DNA of 64,000 nucleotides. Origin: Dyadobacter sp. CY261 (GTDB taxonomy: Bacteria; Bacteroidota; Bacteroidia; Cytophagales; Spirosomataceae). The notes beneath the pieces are model-generated. The model searched no databases and was not told the DNA's origin. It saw nothing but the letters and a program-made list of their open reading frames with translations. Of the stretch, positions 51,699 through 61,146 are shown one piece after another (position 1 is the stretch's first letter; each line of letters begins with the position of its first letter). Made by a program: the position numbers and the translations under genes. The stretch lies in contig NZ_JAKCPW010000006.1 in assembly GCF_021440085.1 (NCBI RefSeq), positions 62,001 through 126,000 of the forward strand, given 5' to 3'.

Positions 51699-52637
51699 AT
51701 GAAAATTGCGGTAGATGCTATGGGGGGAGATTTAGCTCCGCAAGCAATTGTTGAAGGGGTTATCCAAGCCTCTTCTGAGCTACCATCCGAGGCGAGAATC
51801 GTTTTAATTGGCCGTGAAGGCGTGATCTGGGACATTTTCAACCAGCACAATTTCACCCCTACTAATGTTGACGTCGTTCACGCAGAAGATGTTATCGAGA
51901 TGGGGGAACATCCTACCAAAGCCCTTTCTCAAAAACCTAATTCCAGCATCGGAATAGGTTTCAAACTTCTGAAAGAAAAAGAGGTAGATATATTCTGCAG
52001 TGCAGGAAATACAGGCGCAATGCACGTTGGTGCCCTTTTCAGCATTAAAGCAATAGAAGGTATTCTCCGTCCGGCCATCGCAGGGCTCGTGCCACAAGTT
52101 GGAGGCGGCTATGCGGTAATGCTCGATATCGGCGCCAATGCCGATTGCAAGCCCGAAGTACTTTCTCAATTCGGTGAAATCGGTTCGATTTTTGCCCAGC
52201 ACACGTTTCAGATCGACAAACCACGGGTTGCATTGATGAACATCGGGGAAGAAGAGCAAAAAGGCTCTCTTACTTCCCAGGCGACCTATCCCCTATTGAA
52301 GCAAAACAAGCGAATTAACTTTATCGGAAATATCGAAGGGAAAGATCTTTTCACCAATAGGGCCGACGTGATCGTTACCGACGGTTTTACGGGGAATATT
52401 CTGTTTAAACTTGGGGAATCACTCTATGAGATCTCCAAGAAGAGAGGTTTTCAGGACGATTTTATCGACCAGACAAACTACGAATCCATTGGAGGCAGTC
52501 CCATTATCGGGGTTAATGGAAATGTGATGATCGCACACGGGGTCTCGACGCCGCTCGCTATCAAAAATATGGTGGACTGGGCCTATAAGCAGGTGAGATC
52601 TAAGGCTTATCAGCACATAGCACAGGCATTGAACTAA
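51699..52637 (+). CDS. plsX: Phosphate acyltransferase PlsX
   Basis: The 312-residue cytoplasmic enzyme turns acyl-ACP into acyl-phosphate, the first step of phospholipid synthesis in this route. Signatures are MKIAVDAMGGDLAPQAIVEG, CSAGNTGAMHVGALFSIKAI, MLDIGANADCKPEVLSQFGE and NIGEEEQKG. Its start is preceded by a TAAATTTA box (near 51645), so it may also have its own promoter. It is followed 88 bp later by fabH. Confidence 0.96.
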   Translation: MKIAVDAMGGDLAPQAIVEGVIQASSELPSEARIVLIGREGVIWDIFNQHNFTPTNVDVVHAEDVIEMGEHPTKALSQKPNSSIGIGFKLLKEKEVDIFCSAGNTGAMHVGALFSIKAIEGILRPAIAGLVPQVGGGYAVMLDIGANADCKPEVLSQFGEIGSIFAQHTFQIDKPRVALMNIGEEEQKGSLTSQATYPLLKQNKRINFIGNIEGKDLFTNRADVIVTDGFTGNILFKLGESLYEISKKRGFQDDFIDQTNYESIGGSPIIGVNGNVMIAHGVSTPLAIKNMVDWAYKQVRSKAYQHIAQALN

Positions 52638-52725
52638 CGAGGGTGCTGACAACCACATGACTATGAAAAAACTGAAACTGTCCTATTTTACCAAATCTAT
52701 TCGGATTTTGAATAGTTAATTTATC

Positions 52726-53721
52726 ATGACCCATATTAAAGCCTCTATAACAGGAATACAAGGGTATGTGCCTGATTACGTTTTGACGAATGCAGAGTTG
52801 GAAACAATGGTTGCGACGAACGATGAGTGGATCGTCAGCCGTACGGGTATTAAGGAAAGGCGTATTCTCAAAGGCGAAGGTTTAGGAAGTTCTCATATGG
52901 GTGCGGAGGCTGTGAAGGGATTGCTTGCCAAAACCAATACACGCCCCGAAGAAATCGATCTGCTCATTTGCGCTACTACCACACCTGACTTTGTTTTCCC
53001 CTGCACAGCTAACCTCATCTGCGACATGGCCGGCATCCGGAATATCGGAAGCTTCGACATCCAGGCGGCTTGTTCAGGTTTTGTTTATGCATTGACACTC
53101 GGCTCGCAATTTATCGAGACTGGAAAATATAAAAAGGTCATCGTCGTAGGTTCGGATAAAATGTCCGCGATCGTCGACTATACCGACCGAAAAACCTGTA
53201 TCCTCTTCGGCGACGGCGCAGGCGCTGTGCTGCTCGAACCGGACACTGAGGGAAACGGTATTCTTGATTCGATCATCAAATCGGATGGGGCGGGTTATCC
53301 TTATCTGAACCAAAAAGCGGGAGGAAGCCGCTATCCGCCTACCCACGAAACGATTGATAACAGGCTGCATTACGTTTACCAAGACGGTGCGCAGGTTTTC
53401 AAATTCGCGGTAACCAATATGGCCGACATTGCTGCCGATATTATGGAACGCAATGGCCTGAACAGCAATAATGTGGCGTGGCTCGTCCCTCACCAGGCAA
53501 ACCGCCGGATTATTGAGGCAACCGCCAACCGGATGGGCGTGGGTATGGAAAAGGTAATGATGAACATACACAAATACGGGAATACCACAGCAGCCACCAT
53601 CCCCTTGTGCCTGTGGGACTATGAATCACAACTCAAAAAAGGGGATAATCTGATACTCGCCGCATTCGGCGGAGGCTTTACCTGGGGCGCCATGTACCTC
53701 AAATGGGGCTACGGAGCGTAA
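52726..53721 (+). CDS. fabH: 3-oxoacyl-[acyl-carrier-protein] synthase III
   Basis: The 331-residue enzyme starts each fatty-acid chain by condensing an acyl-CoA with malonyl-ACP. The catalytic triad is visible: C116 in FDIQAACSGFVYAL, the His in LVPHQANRRIIEA near 253 and the Asn in YGNTTAATIPLCLWD near 283. The opening SITGIQGYVPDYVLTNAELE and the signature WIVSRTGIKERRI are typical. It shares the cluster with plsX upstream and efp downstream. Confidence 0.96.
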   Translation: MTHIKASITGIQGYVPDYVLTNAELETMVATNDEWIVSRTGIKERRILKGEGLGSSHMGAEAVKGLLAKTNTRPEEIDLLICATTTPDFVFPCTANLICDMAGIRNIGSFDIQAACSGFVYALTLGSQFIETGKYKKVIVVGSDKMSAIVDYTDRKTCILFGDGAGAVLLEPDTEGNGILDSIIKSDGAGYPYLNQKAGGSRYPPTHETIDNRLHYVYQDGAQVFKFAVTNMADIAADIMERNGLNSNNVAWLVPHQANRRIIEATANRMGVGMEKVMMNIHKYGNTTAATIPLCLWDYESQLKKGDNLILAAFGGGFTWGAMYLKWGYGA

Positions 53722-53768
53722 GTATGTGATTTCATCAAAGCATTATTTTTCAATTCATTAGTATAAAA

Positions 53769-54335
53769 ATGGCAACTACTGCAGATTTGCGTAACGGTTT
53801 GGTAATCCATTTCAACCATGATCTTTTTCAGGTGATTGAATTCCAGCACGTGAAACCCGGAAAAGGCAATGCGTTCGTACGTACCAAACTGAAAAGCCTT
53901 ACAAGCGGCAAAGTACTGGACAACACGTTCTCGTCAGGCGCCGGCATTACGCCCGTGCGTGTGGAGCGACACAAATTCCAGTTCCTATATAAAGACGAAG
54001 TTGGCTACAATTTCATGAACTCGGAAACATTCGACCAGGTATTGATCGACGAAAAACTGGTGACCAATGCCGACCTTATGAAAGAAGGCCAGGAAGTCGA
54101 GATCCTGATCAATACCGAGACCGACGCGGCGCTGCTCTGTGAATTGCCTCCATTTGTTGAACTTACCGTTACTTACTCAGAGCCCGGCCTCAAAGGCGAT
54201 ACGGCCAACTCTCCCAAGAAAGCGATCGAGGTAGAAACAGGTGCCCGCATCATGGTTCCTCTATTCATCGAGGAAGGTCAGAAGATCAAAGTAGACACGC
54301 GCACATACGATTACGTAGAAAGGGTTAAATCTTAA
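53769..54335 (+). CDS. efp: Elongation factor P
   Basis: The 188-residue protein has the three EF-P domains: a KOW-like N-terminal domain with the loop VKPGKGNAFVRTKLK (tip lysine K32), an OB domain with DKVEIL-like strands (EGQEVEILINTETDAALLCE) and the signature domain ending GARIMVPLFIEEGQKIKVDT. It eases peptide-bond formation at polyproline stretches on the ribosome. It lies between fabH and accB, 4 bp before accB, in the fatty-acid cluster. Confidence 0.96.
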   Translation: MATTADLRNGLVIHFNHDLFQVIEFQHVKPGKGNAFVRTKLKSLTSGKVLDNTFSSGAGITPVRVERHKFQFLYKDEVGYNFMNSETFDQVLIDEKLVTNADLMKEGQEVEILINTETDAALLCELPPFVELTVTYSEPGLKGDTANSPKKAIEVETGARIMVPLFIEEGQKIKVDTRTYDYVERVKS

Positions 54336-54339
54336 TTAA

Positions 54340-54819
54340 ATGGAAACCAGAGAAATCCAAAAACTAATTGACTTTATCGCCCAATCGGGACTGGATGAAG
54401 TGAATATTGAAACGGCAGATTTGAAAATCAAGGTGAAGCGCTACGGCACTGCTCCTGTTGCATCATACACCTCCGCACCCGTAGCGGCTCCCGCGCCTGC
54501 ATTTGCACCTGTTGCAGCTGTTGCAGCACCAGCTGCTGCCGCCGAAACATCGGTTTCCGCAGAATCGGCTTCGTCGAACCTGATTACTATCAAATCTCCG
54601 ATGATCGGTACATTCTACCGCGCATCGAGCCCTGAAACGCCTGCATTTGCTAATATCGGTGACGAAATCAAGCCGGGCAAAGTAGTTTGCGTGATCGAAG
54701 CGATGAAACTCTTCAACGAAATCGAATCCGAAGTATCGGGGAAAATCGTTAAGATTTTGGTTGAAAACGCAACTCCGGTAGAATTCGATCAGCCATTGTT
54801 CCTGGTTGAACCTGCATAA
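54340..54819 (+). CDS. accB: Biotin carboxyl carrier protein of acetyl-CoA carboxylase
   Basis: The 159-residue protein carries biotin between the carboxylase and transferase halves of acetyl-CoA carboxylase. An N-terminal helix region is followed by an Ala/Pro linker (about 45-80) and the biotinyl domain with the lysine site VIEAMKLFNEIESEV. It begins 4 bp after efp and is followed 28 bp later by accC. Confidence 0.95.
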   Translation: METREIQKLIDFIAQSGLDEVNIETADLKIKVKRYGTAPVASYTSAPVAAPAPAFAPVAAVAAPAAAAETSVSAESASSNLITIKSPMIGTFYRASSPETPAFANIGDEIKPGKVVCVIEAMKLFNEIESEVSGKIVKILVENATPVEFDQPLFLVEPA

Positions 54820-54847
54820 GGCAGCGAACAAAAACTCACTGAATTAC

Positions 54848-56191
54848 ATGTTTAAAAAGATACTCATTGCTAACCGGGGCGAAATCGCCCTGCGTGTAAT
54901 CAGGACCTGCCGCGAGATGGGCATCAAAACTGTCGCCGTTTACTCGACAGCCGATCGCGATAGTCTTCACGTACGGTTTGCCGACGAGGCCGTTTGTATC
55001 GGTCCTCCGCCTAGCAGACAATCGTACCTCAGCATCCAAAATATCATTTCAGCAGCAGAGGTAACCGGTGCGGATGCGATCCACCCGGGTTATGGATTTT
55101 TGTCTGAAAATGCCGAATTCTCACAAATTTGCGCAGATTACGGCATCAAATTCATCGGAGCCACTGCAGCCCAGATCAACGGGATGGGCGACAAGTCCAC
55201 TGCAAAGGCAACGATGATCAAAGCCGGCGTGCCGGTCGTTCCAGGTTCCGAAGGATTGCTCGAATCAATTGAGCAAGGCAAAGAACTCGCAGAAGGCATT
55301 GGTTACCCTGTCATTGTTAAAGCGACAGCCGGTGGTGGTGGCCGCGGAATGCGGATCATTAACAAACCCGACGAGTTCGAAAAAGCATGGACAGACGCCC
55401 GTACGGAATCTGCCGCTGCATTCGGAAACGACGGTTTGTACCTCGAAAAATTCGTCGAAGAACCCCGCCACATCGAAATCCAGATCATCGGAGATCAATT
55501 CGGCAAGGTTTGCCACCTTTCGGAACGCGACTGTTCTATTCAGCGTCGTCACCAGAAGTTGGTAGAAGAAACGCCTTCCCCTATTATCACGCCCGAATTA
55601 CGTGAAAAAATGGGTGCCGCCGCCATCAAAGGCGCTCAGGCAATTGGTTACGAAGGGGCTGGCACCATTGAGTTCCTTGTCGACAAGCATGGTGATTTCT
55701 TCTTTATGGAAATGAACACGCGTATCCAGGTAGAGCACCCGATTACAGAAGAAGTTACTGATTTTGACCTCATCAAGGAACAAATAAAAGTGGCAGCTGG
55801 TGAGCCAATTTCCGGGGTTAACTACACTCCGAAGCTGTTCGCAATGGAATGCCGTATCAATGCGGAGGATCCTGCAAATAATTTCCGTCCTGCTCCGGGC
55901 AAAATTACCAATCTGCATTTCCCGGGAGGTCATGGTGTACGGATTGACAGCCACGTTTACAGTGGCTACACCATCCCGCCAAACTACGATTCTATGATCG
56001 CAAAGCTGATCGTGAGTGGCCAGTCACGGGAAGAAGTACTTACCCGTATGAAGCGCGCATTGCAGGAATTTGTGATCGAAGGCATCAAAACCACGATTCC
56101 ATTCCACATTAAATTGATGGATGATCCCGGATTTAAGTCAGGGAATTTCACGACGAAATATCTGGAAACATTTGATTTTTCGACACTCTAA
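54848..56191 (+). CDS. accC: Biotin carboxylase subunit of acetyl-CoA carboxylase
   Basis: From the ATG at 54848 (MFKKILIANRGEIALRVIRT) the product has 447 residues; the frame extends into the accB end but that is not family sequence. The ATP-grasp enzyme carboxylates biotin on AccB with bicarbonate. Motifs are IHPGYGFLSENAEF, KATAGGGGRGMR, FFMEMNTRIQVEHPITEEVT and the C-terminal GHGVRIDSHVYSGYTIPPNY. It closes the cluster and is followed by a strong hairpin terminator. Confidence 0.96.
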   Translation: MFKKILIANRGEIALRVIRTCREMGIKTVAVYSTADRDSLHVRFADEAVCIGPPPSRQSYLSIQNIISAAEVTGADAIHPGYGFLSENAEFSQICADYGIKFIGATAAQINGMGDKSTAKATMIKAGVPVVPGSEGLLESIEQGKELAEGIGYPVIVKATAGGGGRGMRIINKPDEFEKAWTDARTESAAAFGNDGLYLEKFVEEPRHIEIQIIGDQFGKVCHLSERDCSIQRRHQKLVEETPSPIITPELREKMGAAAIKGAQAIGYEGAGTIEFLVDKHGDFFFMEMNTRIQVEHPITEEVTDFDLIKEQIKVAAGEPISGVNYTPKLFAMECRINAEDPANNFRPAPGKITNLHFPGGHGVRIDSHVYSGYTIPPNYDSMIAKLIVSGQSREEVLTRMKRALQEFVIEGIKTTIPFHIKLMDDPGFKSGNFTTKYLETFDFSTL

Positions 56192-56210
56192 AGAGCGCCG
56201 AAATAGATAG

Positions 56211-56242
56211 AAAGCGGTCGGCAGATTCCTGCCGACCGCTTT
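56211..56242 (+). terminator. Terminator of the fatty-acid cluster
   Basis: AAAGCGGTCGGCAG (56211-56224) and CTGCCGACCGCTTT (56229-56242) form a perfect 14-bp stem with a 4-nt loop, 20 bp after the accC stop. The T-tract after it is short. Confidence 0.85.
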
Positions 56243-56317
56243 GCTGTTATATCAGATCTGGGCTACTAACAAGAGACCTTTTCGATTGATAGTAATATGA
56301 ACTAATTCACACGTCGG

Positions 56318-57625
56318 CTAAACCACCTGCGGCAGCGCATACACTCCCCGGTATTTCCTCGTCAGCAACTTATTAGCATCCTCGTCGCCGACAAATTTCT
56401 CCGTCTTGTTATCAAATGTCAAAGCTCTTCCGACGCGATAGGCGATGTTACCTAAATGCGCCAGACCGGAAGACAAATGCGCTGTTTCAACAGGCCCGTT
56501 CAGGAGTTTTGGATCTTTGGCGATGACGGCATCGATGAAATTTTTGTAATGATCGCCGCCCGCCTTGCGGGAAGGCCCTGCTTTTTTGTCCTTGCCCAGG
56601 AAAGTTTCGTAGTAGTCGTAACCTTTCACAACCATGTAGCCTTCAGAGCCGTAGAATATGTTGCCAATGCCGACGCCGCCCTCTTCGTTCGTCATCCAGG
56701 GGCGTACTTCGAATTCGATGATCTTCTTTTCCTTGGTATAAACATAGGAAGAGCTCAGCACTTCGGGTGTTTCCTTTGCGTCGTTCCAGAGGAATTTGCC
56801 GCCTGCGGACGTGATCTTGTCTGGAAAAGTGTCGACGCCGAGGCCCCACATGCACATGTCGGTTTCGTGAATGCCTTGGTTCCCGATGTCGCCGTTGCCA
56901 TAGTTCCAATGCCAGTGCCAGTCGTAATGCACGTAGTTGCGGGAGAACGGCTTCATTTCGGCGGGGCCGGTCCAGAGGTCGTAATTGAGGCCTGCGGGAA
57001 TGGGTTCCGTTCCTTTGTCGCCAATGTCGGGTCGCCATTTGTACACGAGGCCCCGTGCCATGTAGACGTTGCCGATCAGCCCGTCGCGGAGGTGTTTAAC
57101 AGCTTCTTTCAATGCCTCCGAACTACGCAACTGTACTCCGTGCTGAACCACTCTTTTATACTTATGAGCAGCTTCCACAAGTTTGCGACCTTCGTGCAGG
57201 TTGTGCGAGCCTGGTTTTTCGACATACACGTCTTTCCCGGCCTGACAAGCCCATATGGCCGCCAATGCATGCCAATGATTAGGCGTGGCGATACTAACGG
57301 CGTCGATCGTTTTGTCTTCAAAAACCTTGCGGAGGTCGTTTTCAGTCTTAACCTTCTTCCCTGTCTTCTGCTCAAATTCCTGCGCGCGCTTTTGCAAAAT
57401 GTTGTTATCAGGATCGCAGAGCGTCGCTACTTCTACATTGCTCAGGTTATTGAAGCCTGAAATATGGCTCTGCCCCCGCCCATTCACACCCAGTACTGCT
57501 ATACGCACGCGGTCGTTCGCGCCAAATGCGTTTGCGGGAATGATGGTAGGGATAGAAAGTGCCACGGCAGCGCCTGTTGTGTTTTTAATAAAATTTCTTC
57601 TCGATACTTCGTTTAGTTTGTCCAT
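56318..57625 (-). CDS. Tat-exported Gfo/Idh/MocA-family oxidoreductase
   Basis: I choose the ATG at 57625 (MDKLNEVSRRNFIKNTTGAA), which gives a twin-arginine signal. The 435-residue protein has the Rossmann motif VRIAVLGVNGRGQSHISGF, the second-strand CDPDNN, EKPGSHNLHEGRKLVEAAHK (the conserved E-K-P catalytic lysine motif) and a large C-terminal alpha/beta domain with NGDIGNQGIHETDMCMWGLG. It oxidises or epimerises a sugar or inositol-like compound with NAD(P), folded in the cytoplasm and moved to the periplasm. An Nramp-like transporter gene is just upstream on the same strand. Confidence 0.9.
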   Translation of the reverse strand: MDKLNEVSRRNFIKNTTGAAVALSIPTIIPANAFGANDRVRIAVLGVNGRGQSHISGFNNLSNVEVATLCDPDNNILQKRAQEFEQKTGKKVKTENDLRKVFEDKTIDAVSIATPNHWHALAAIWACQAGKDVYVEKPGSHNLHEGRKLVEAAHKYKRVVQHGVQLRSSEALKEAVKHLRDGLIGNVYMARGLVYKWRPDIGDKGTEPIPAGLNYDLWTGPAEMKPFSRNYVHYDWHWHWNYGNGDIGNQGIHETDMCMWGLGVDTFPDKITSAGGKFLWNDAKETPEVLSSSYVYTKEKKIIEFEVRPWMTNEEGGVGIGNIFYGSEGYMVVKGYDYYETFLGKDKKAGPSRKAGGDHYKNFIDAVIAKDPKLLNGPVETAHLSSGLAHLGNIAYRVGRALTFDNKTEKFVGDEDANKLLTRKYRGVYALPQVV

Positions 57626-57768
57626 ATGAAAGAATTTAGGATTTCGGAAAGTATGACGGGCGACGATCAATCTGACCGGCAATGGGTTAGACGAAATTTG
57701 AAAGTAACTCCCCTATTTGTTTGTTATTAAAAAGTACTACTCATTTAAAATTAAGTACTATTATCTCC

Positions 57769-59091
57769 CTATAGAATTTGAACAATCCCATACCCGCTCA
57801 CAAAAAGAATGGACAACACACTTACCCAGAAAAAGATATCGTAAGTCGTGGTAGGTTTCAGTGTGATGGGTAACTCGCGGTAACGGAACACGAGCGACAC
57901 ATATACGACTAGCAGCAAAAGCACCGAAGTGGCAATGCCACCAAGGATCACCATCATCACCGGTGCCTGGAAAAAGAGGAACAATATGCACCATACCGCG
58001 GGAAGCACCCAGGAGAGAACACCAATACTACTGCGCTGTTCCTGTTGTGAATCAAATTTCATCCACCCGATCTGCCCGAACGCATCCGCCCAAACGCGTG
58101 CCCAGCTGGCTGCGGCGGTGAATAATGTAGAATAAAGCACAAAGAATGCGCCTATCAGGAAAATGTTTTTCGCCCATGGGCCCAGCGTTTCGGTGAAAAT
58201 GCGGGAAAGTGTGTTGACCATCTCATAACCTTCCGGAACAGTACCATCAGAGTGCAACACCGCAGCACCGAGCAAATAAAATGCAGCGGTTACGATGGTA
58301 TACACAACCATGGACATAACCGCGTCCAGGTACATCACCTGAAACCAACCCCTTGCTCGCTCAGACCATTCGTTTGTACCGTCATTTGGGCCTGTGTAGG
58401 CTGCGTAACCCTTTTCAATGCACCAGTAATTGTAATACATGATTTCATCGCCTCCGACGCCCGTAATACCAAACGCACCAAATGCTGTTGCAACCAGCGC
58501 CGTCGGCAGTGAAAAGTGTAAACCACTTTCTACTTGTCCCCAGTTGATGGCATATTGTGTCCATTGCAGGGAAAACAGCGATATAAGAATTACAATGGTA
58601 AAAAGAATAATCATCACCAGTGAGCCTTTCTCTACCGCGCCGTAGTTGCCTTTATATACCCAAAGTGAAGTGACAAGCACTGCAATGATTGCCCAGAAAT
58701 TGACTGAAACAAATGGGAATGCCATATTAAGCACAATGGCAGTGCCCCCCACGATACCTCCTACCTGCAACAATTTCAATCCCTGCAGCGACAGCCACAG
58801 CCAAATGCTCCAATGCGCTTTTCCGAGCCTGAGGCCGGGCAGCTTGTTGAAGTTATGCATGATGAATGTACCTGTGTAAATGGCATTTTTGCCAAATTCC
58901 AGCTGTAACGCGACTTTAACGAGGCAACTCAGGATAATTAACCAAAACATGACAAACCCGGCCCTTGCACCTAATGCAGTTGTGGCGATAAGTTCGCCGG
59001 AACCAACAATCGCGGCGGAGAGGATGAAACCGGGGCCGAGATATTTAAGCCTGCTCAGGAAAGTGGTAGGCGGGGACAGGATTTTGGACAT
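57769..59091 (-). CDS. NRAMP-like transporter lacking the canonical metal-binding motifs
   Basis: I choose the ATG at 59091 (MSKILSPPTTFLSRLKYLGP), giving 440 residues with about eleven membrane segments in the LeuT-like NRAMP order. The overall match (LGPGFILSAAIVGSGELIAT, LQLEFGKNAIYTGTFIMHNF) is to the NRAMP superfamily. In the first helix the metal site DPGN is replaced by GSGE (30-33). In the sixth the MPH motif is replaced by FGITGVGGDE (207-216). It is therefore unlikely to be a standard manganese/iron importer. It may serve a different cation or an organic solute; the Gfo/Idh gene downstream hints at the latter (inference). Confidence 0.82.
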   Translation of the reverse strand: MSKILSPPTTFLSRLKYLGPGFILSAAIVGSGELIATTALGARAGFVMFWLIILSCLVKVALQLEFGKNAIYTGTFIMHNFNKLPGLRLGKAHWSIWLWLSLQGLKLLQVGGIVGGTAIVLNMAFPFVSVNFWAIIAVLVTSLWVYKGNYGAVEKGSLVMIILFTIVILISLFSLQWTQYAINWGQVESGLHFSLPTALVATAFGAFGITGVGGDEIMYYNYWCIEKGYAAYTGPNDGTNEWSERARGWFQVMYLDAVMSMVVYTIVTAAFYLLGAAVLHSDGTVPEGYEMVNTLSRIFTETLGPWAKNIFLIGAFFVLYSTLFTAAASWARVWADAFGQIGWMKFDSQQEQRSSIGVLSWVLPAVWCILFLFFQAPVMMVILGGIATSVLLLLVVYVSLVFRYRELPITLKPTTTYDIFFWVSVLSILFVSGYGIVQIL

Positions 59092-59199
59092 AAAGGGGAA
59101 TTTATATCCAAAAGCTAATATGGGTGTTTGGCTACTGGTCAGTTCAAATGCCGCAGCAGCGGACCACGAAAGCACCGCAGCGGCGTCATTTGAATTTAT

Positions 59200-60660
59200 T
59201 TATAAATTCCCCACAGCCTGGTGAATCTGCTTCACTGTATCCACATAATTATTTTCGCTCGGCAGCCCGAACAAAGATTTCTCCTTGATGATCTGTGCTA
59301 CATTCTCCGGCACCAGCTTCTCCCAACCCGGCTCTCCCCGCTTGATCATTTCAAGCACGAAATCGGTGGTGATGTGCATACGTTCGATATTGTAGTTACG
59401 GATATCCTCGATCTTGTCGTTTACGATCAGATATTGAAACAATGGCCGTAAATGGTCGGGAACACGGAAGTTTTCGCAGCTGTAAACCGATCCGTCAGGT
59501 TGCAAAGTAGGATAAATGTAAAGCTTTACCTTCCGGCTGAACAGTGTTGCAAACGATTCCAGAATCCCCCCTTGCAGGAACTGATAATGCTTTTCTTCGA
59601 AAATGTCCTGCAAATTAGGACTGCCCAGCAGCAAGCCGGATTTCAACTTCGTAAGTCGGGACAAATAAGCCACCAAACGGTAATACTCATGGTGATTGGA
59701 AATCATCACCATATGCCCCAATGAGCAAAGGATATCCACCCGGTCCAAAAAGTCCTTCTCATCGATATCCCGGTCCCCAGCTTTGAGGTTATGCAACGTT
59801 AATTCCGAGATCAGCACCACTTTCGATTCATCCACGTCCTCTTCGGCCAGGAATTGCTTCTGACCGTTGCTGATCAGATCAATATGCACATTGGTGATCG
59901 GGCGCAGGCGGCCACGCATCATGAGGATGTGCTTTTTATACAATGCTTCCGAAGGTTGTAACACACCACCATCGCTGCCAAACAATGCAGCATCGGTAAA
60001 TCCATTCTTCACCAATCGCAAGCTCATGAGTCTGTTATCAACTTTGGCAAAATCAGGCCCGCTGAACCGCACCATATCGATCTCGATCCGGTCGATCGTC
60101 AGATCGTCCATCAGCGACATCAGAAGGATTTCAGGCGATTTATAATAGTAATAACAACCGTAGATCAGGTTTACGCCGATGATGCCGAGTGCCTGTTGTT
60201 GCAGAATGTTCTCGTCATCCCGCATCCGCACGTGGATCACGACGTAGTTTGTCGGCCCCATAGGCGTAAGCTGAAATTGCAAGCCTATCCAGCCGTGCGA
60301 TTCGTTCGTTTTCTGAAAATTGAGGGCAACAACTGTATTAGCAAAGGCAAAAAATGTGCTGTCCACACCCCGTTTCTCCGAAAGCCGCTTTTCCACAAGA
60401 TTATATTCCCGGTTCAGCATTTTCATCAGGCGCGATTCCACTACGTACCTTCCGCCTTCCTCAGTCCCATATATTGCGTCGCTGAAAGTCATGTCATAAG
60501 CCGACATCGTTTTAGCGATCGTTCCGGATGCGCCGCCGGCTTTGAAGAAGTAAGCCGCCGTTTCCTGACCCGCCCCGATTTCGGCAAACGATCCGTAAAT
60601 CCGGCGGTCGAGGTTGATCCTCAGTGCTTTTTGTTTTGTACCAAGATTCTTTTCGTACAT
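59200..60660 (-). CDS. Large conserved protein of unknown function
   Basis: The 486-residue product begins MYEKNLGTKQKALRINLDRR and has no signal peptide or membrane segment. The sequence looks strongly conserved in style (SFAEIGAGQETAAYFFKAGG, TMSAYDMTFSDAIYGTEEGG, VVLISELTLHNLKAGDRDID) and ends KSLFGLPSENNYVDTVKQIH. Similar Bacteroidota proteins are sometimes labelled nicotinate-nucleotide adenylyltransferase, but I see no HxGH nucleotidyltransferase motif, so I do not use that name. It is divergent from the gamma-glutamylcyclotransferase gene and lies 108 bp from the start of the NRAMP-like gene. Confidence 0.75.
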   Translation of the reverse strand: MYEKNLGTKQKALRINLDRRIYGSFAEIGAGQETAAYFFKAGGASGTIAKTMSAYDMTFSDAIYGTEEGGRYVVESRLMKMLNREYNLVEKRLSEKRGVDSTFFAFANTVVALNFQKTNESHGWIGLQFQLTPMGPTNYVVIHVRMRDDENILQQQALGIIGVNLIYGCYYYYKSPEILLMSLMDDLTIDRIEIDMVRFSGPDFAKVDNRLMSLRLVKNGFTDAALFGSDGGVLQPSEALYKKHILMMRGRLRPITNVHIDLISNGQKQFLAEEDVDESKVVLISELTLHNLKAGDRDIDEKDFLDRVDILCSLGHMVMISNHHEYYRLVAYLSRLTKLKSGLLLGSPNLQDIFEEKHYQFLQGGILESFATLFSRKVKLYIYPTLQPDGSVYSCENFRVPDHLRPLFQYLIVNDKIEDIRNYNIERMHITTDFVLEMIKRGEPGWEKLVPENVAQIIKEKSLFGLPSENNYVDTVKQIHQAVGNL

Positions 60661-60753
60661 AACGGTATATTAGTATAATGAAAACGCTTACATGTAAATA
60701 TAAGAAAAATACAGTTCAGGACTAAGCCTAATTTCTGATCTTCTGGCAGCAGA

Positions 60754-61146
60754 ATGGAAAAGTTATATAATTTATTCACTTACGGCACTTTGATGCAGGG
60801 ATTTAATAATCCATATGCCGAGAAGCTTCGCTTGACCTCAAACTACATAGGAAAAGCATATTTCAATGGAAAATTGTTCCGTGTGGAATGGTATCCCGGG
60901 GCAATTTACGAGCCTCGTTCCACCACTTTTGTACATGGCGAAATTTATCAGCTGACGTCCCTGGACATACTGAAAGAACTAGATGAATATGAGGATGTGC
61001 TGGAAGATGAATCGGCGAGTTTATACGTCAGGAGGGTGGTACCTGTCAGGGATAGTCAGGGAGTGGTCATTCCTTGTTGGGTGTATTTGTACAATCAACC
61101 TGTGGCCGACTTGACGTTGATCGGAAGTGGTCATTTTAAAAATTAA
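60754..61146 (+). CDS. Gamma-glutamylcyclotransferase-like (AIG2/GGCT) protein
   Basis: The 130-residue cytoplasmic protein has the family's opening LFTYGTLMQGFNNPYAEKL (the YGSL-type loop) and VEWYPGAIYEPRST. The acidic catalytic position lies in DILKELDEYEDVLEDESASL (near residues 72-91). The fold converts gamma-glutamyl amines or peptides to 5-oxoproline. It ends with a 4-bp overlap with the stop of the convergent coaX gene. Confidence 0.84.
   Translation: MEKLYNLFTYGTLMQGFNNPYAEKLRLTSNYIGKAYFNGKLFRVEWYPGAIYEPRSTTFVHGEIYQLTSLDILKELDEYEDVLEDESASLYVRRVVPVRDSQGVVIPCWVYLYNQPVADLTLIGSGHFKN

Noticed and set aside
54460..54560. Repeated GCACC/GCAGC triplets looked like a tandem repeat
   Set aside because: They encode the normal Ala/Pro-rich linker of the biotin carboxyl carrier protein.
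56456..57460. Long open frame of 334 codons on the plus strand
   Set aside because: It is antisense to the well-supported Gfo/Idh oxidoreductase and its translation has no domain-like pattern.
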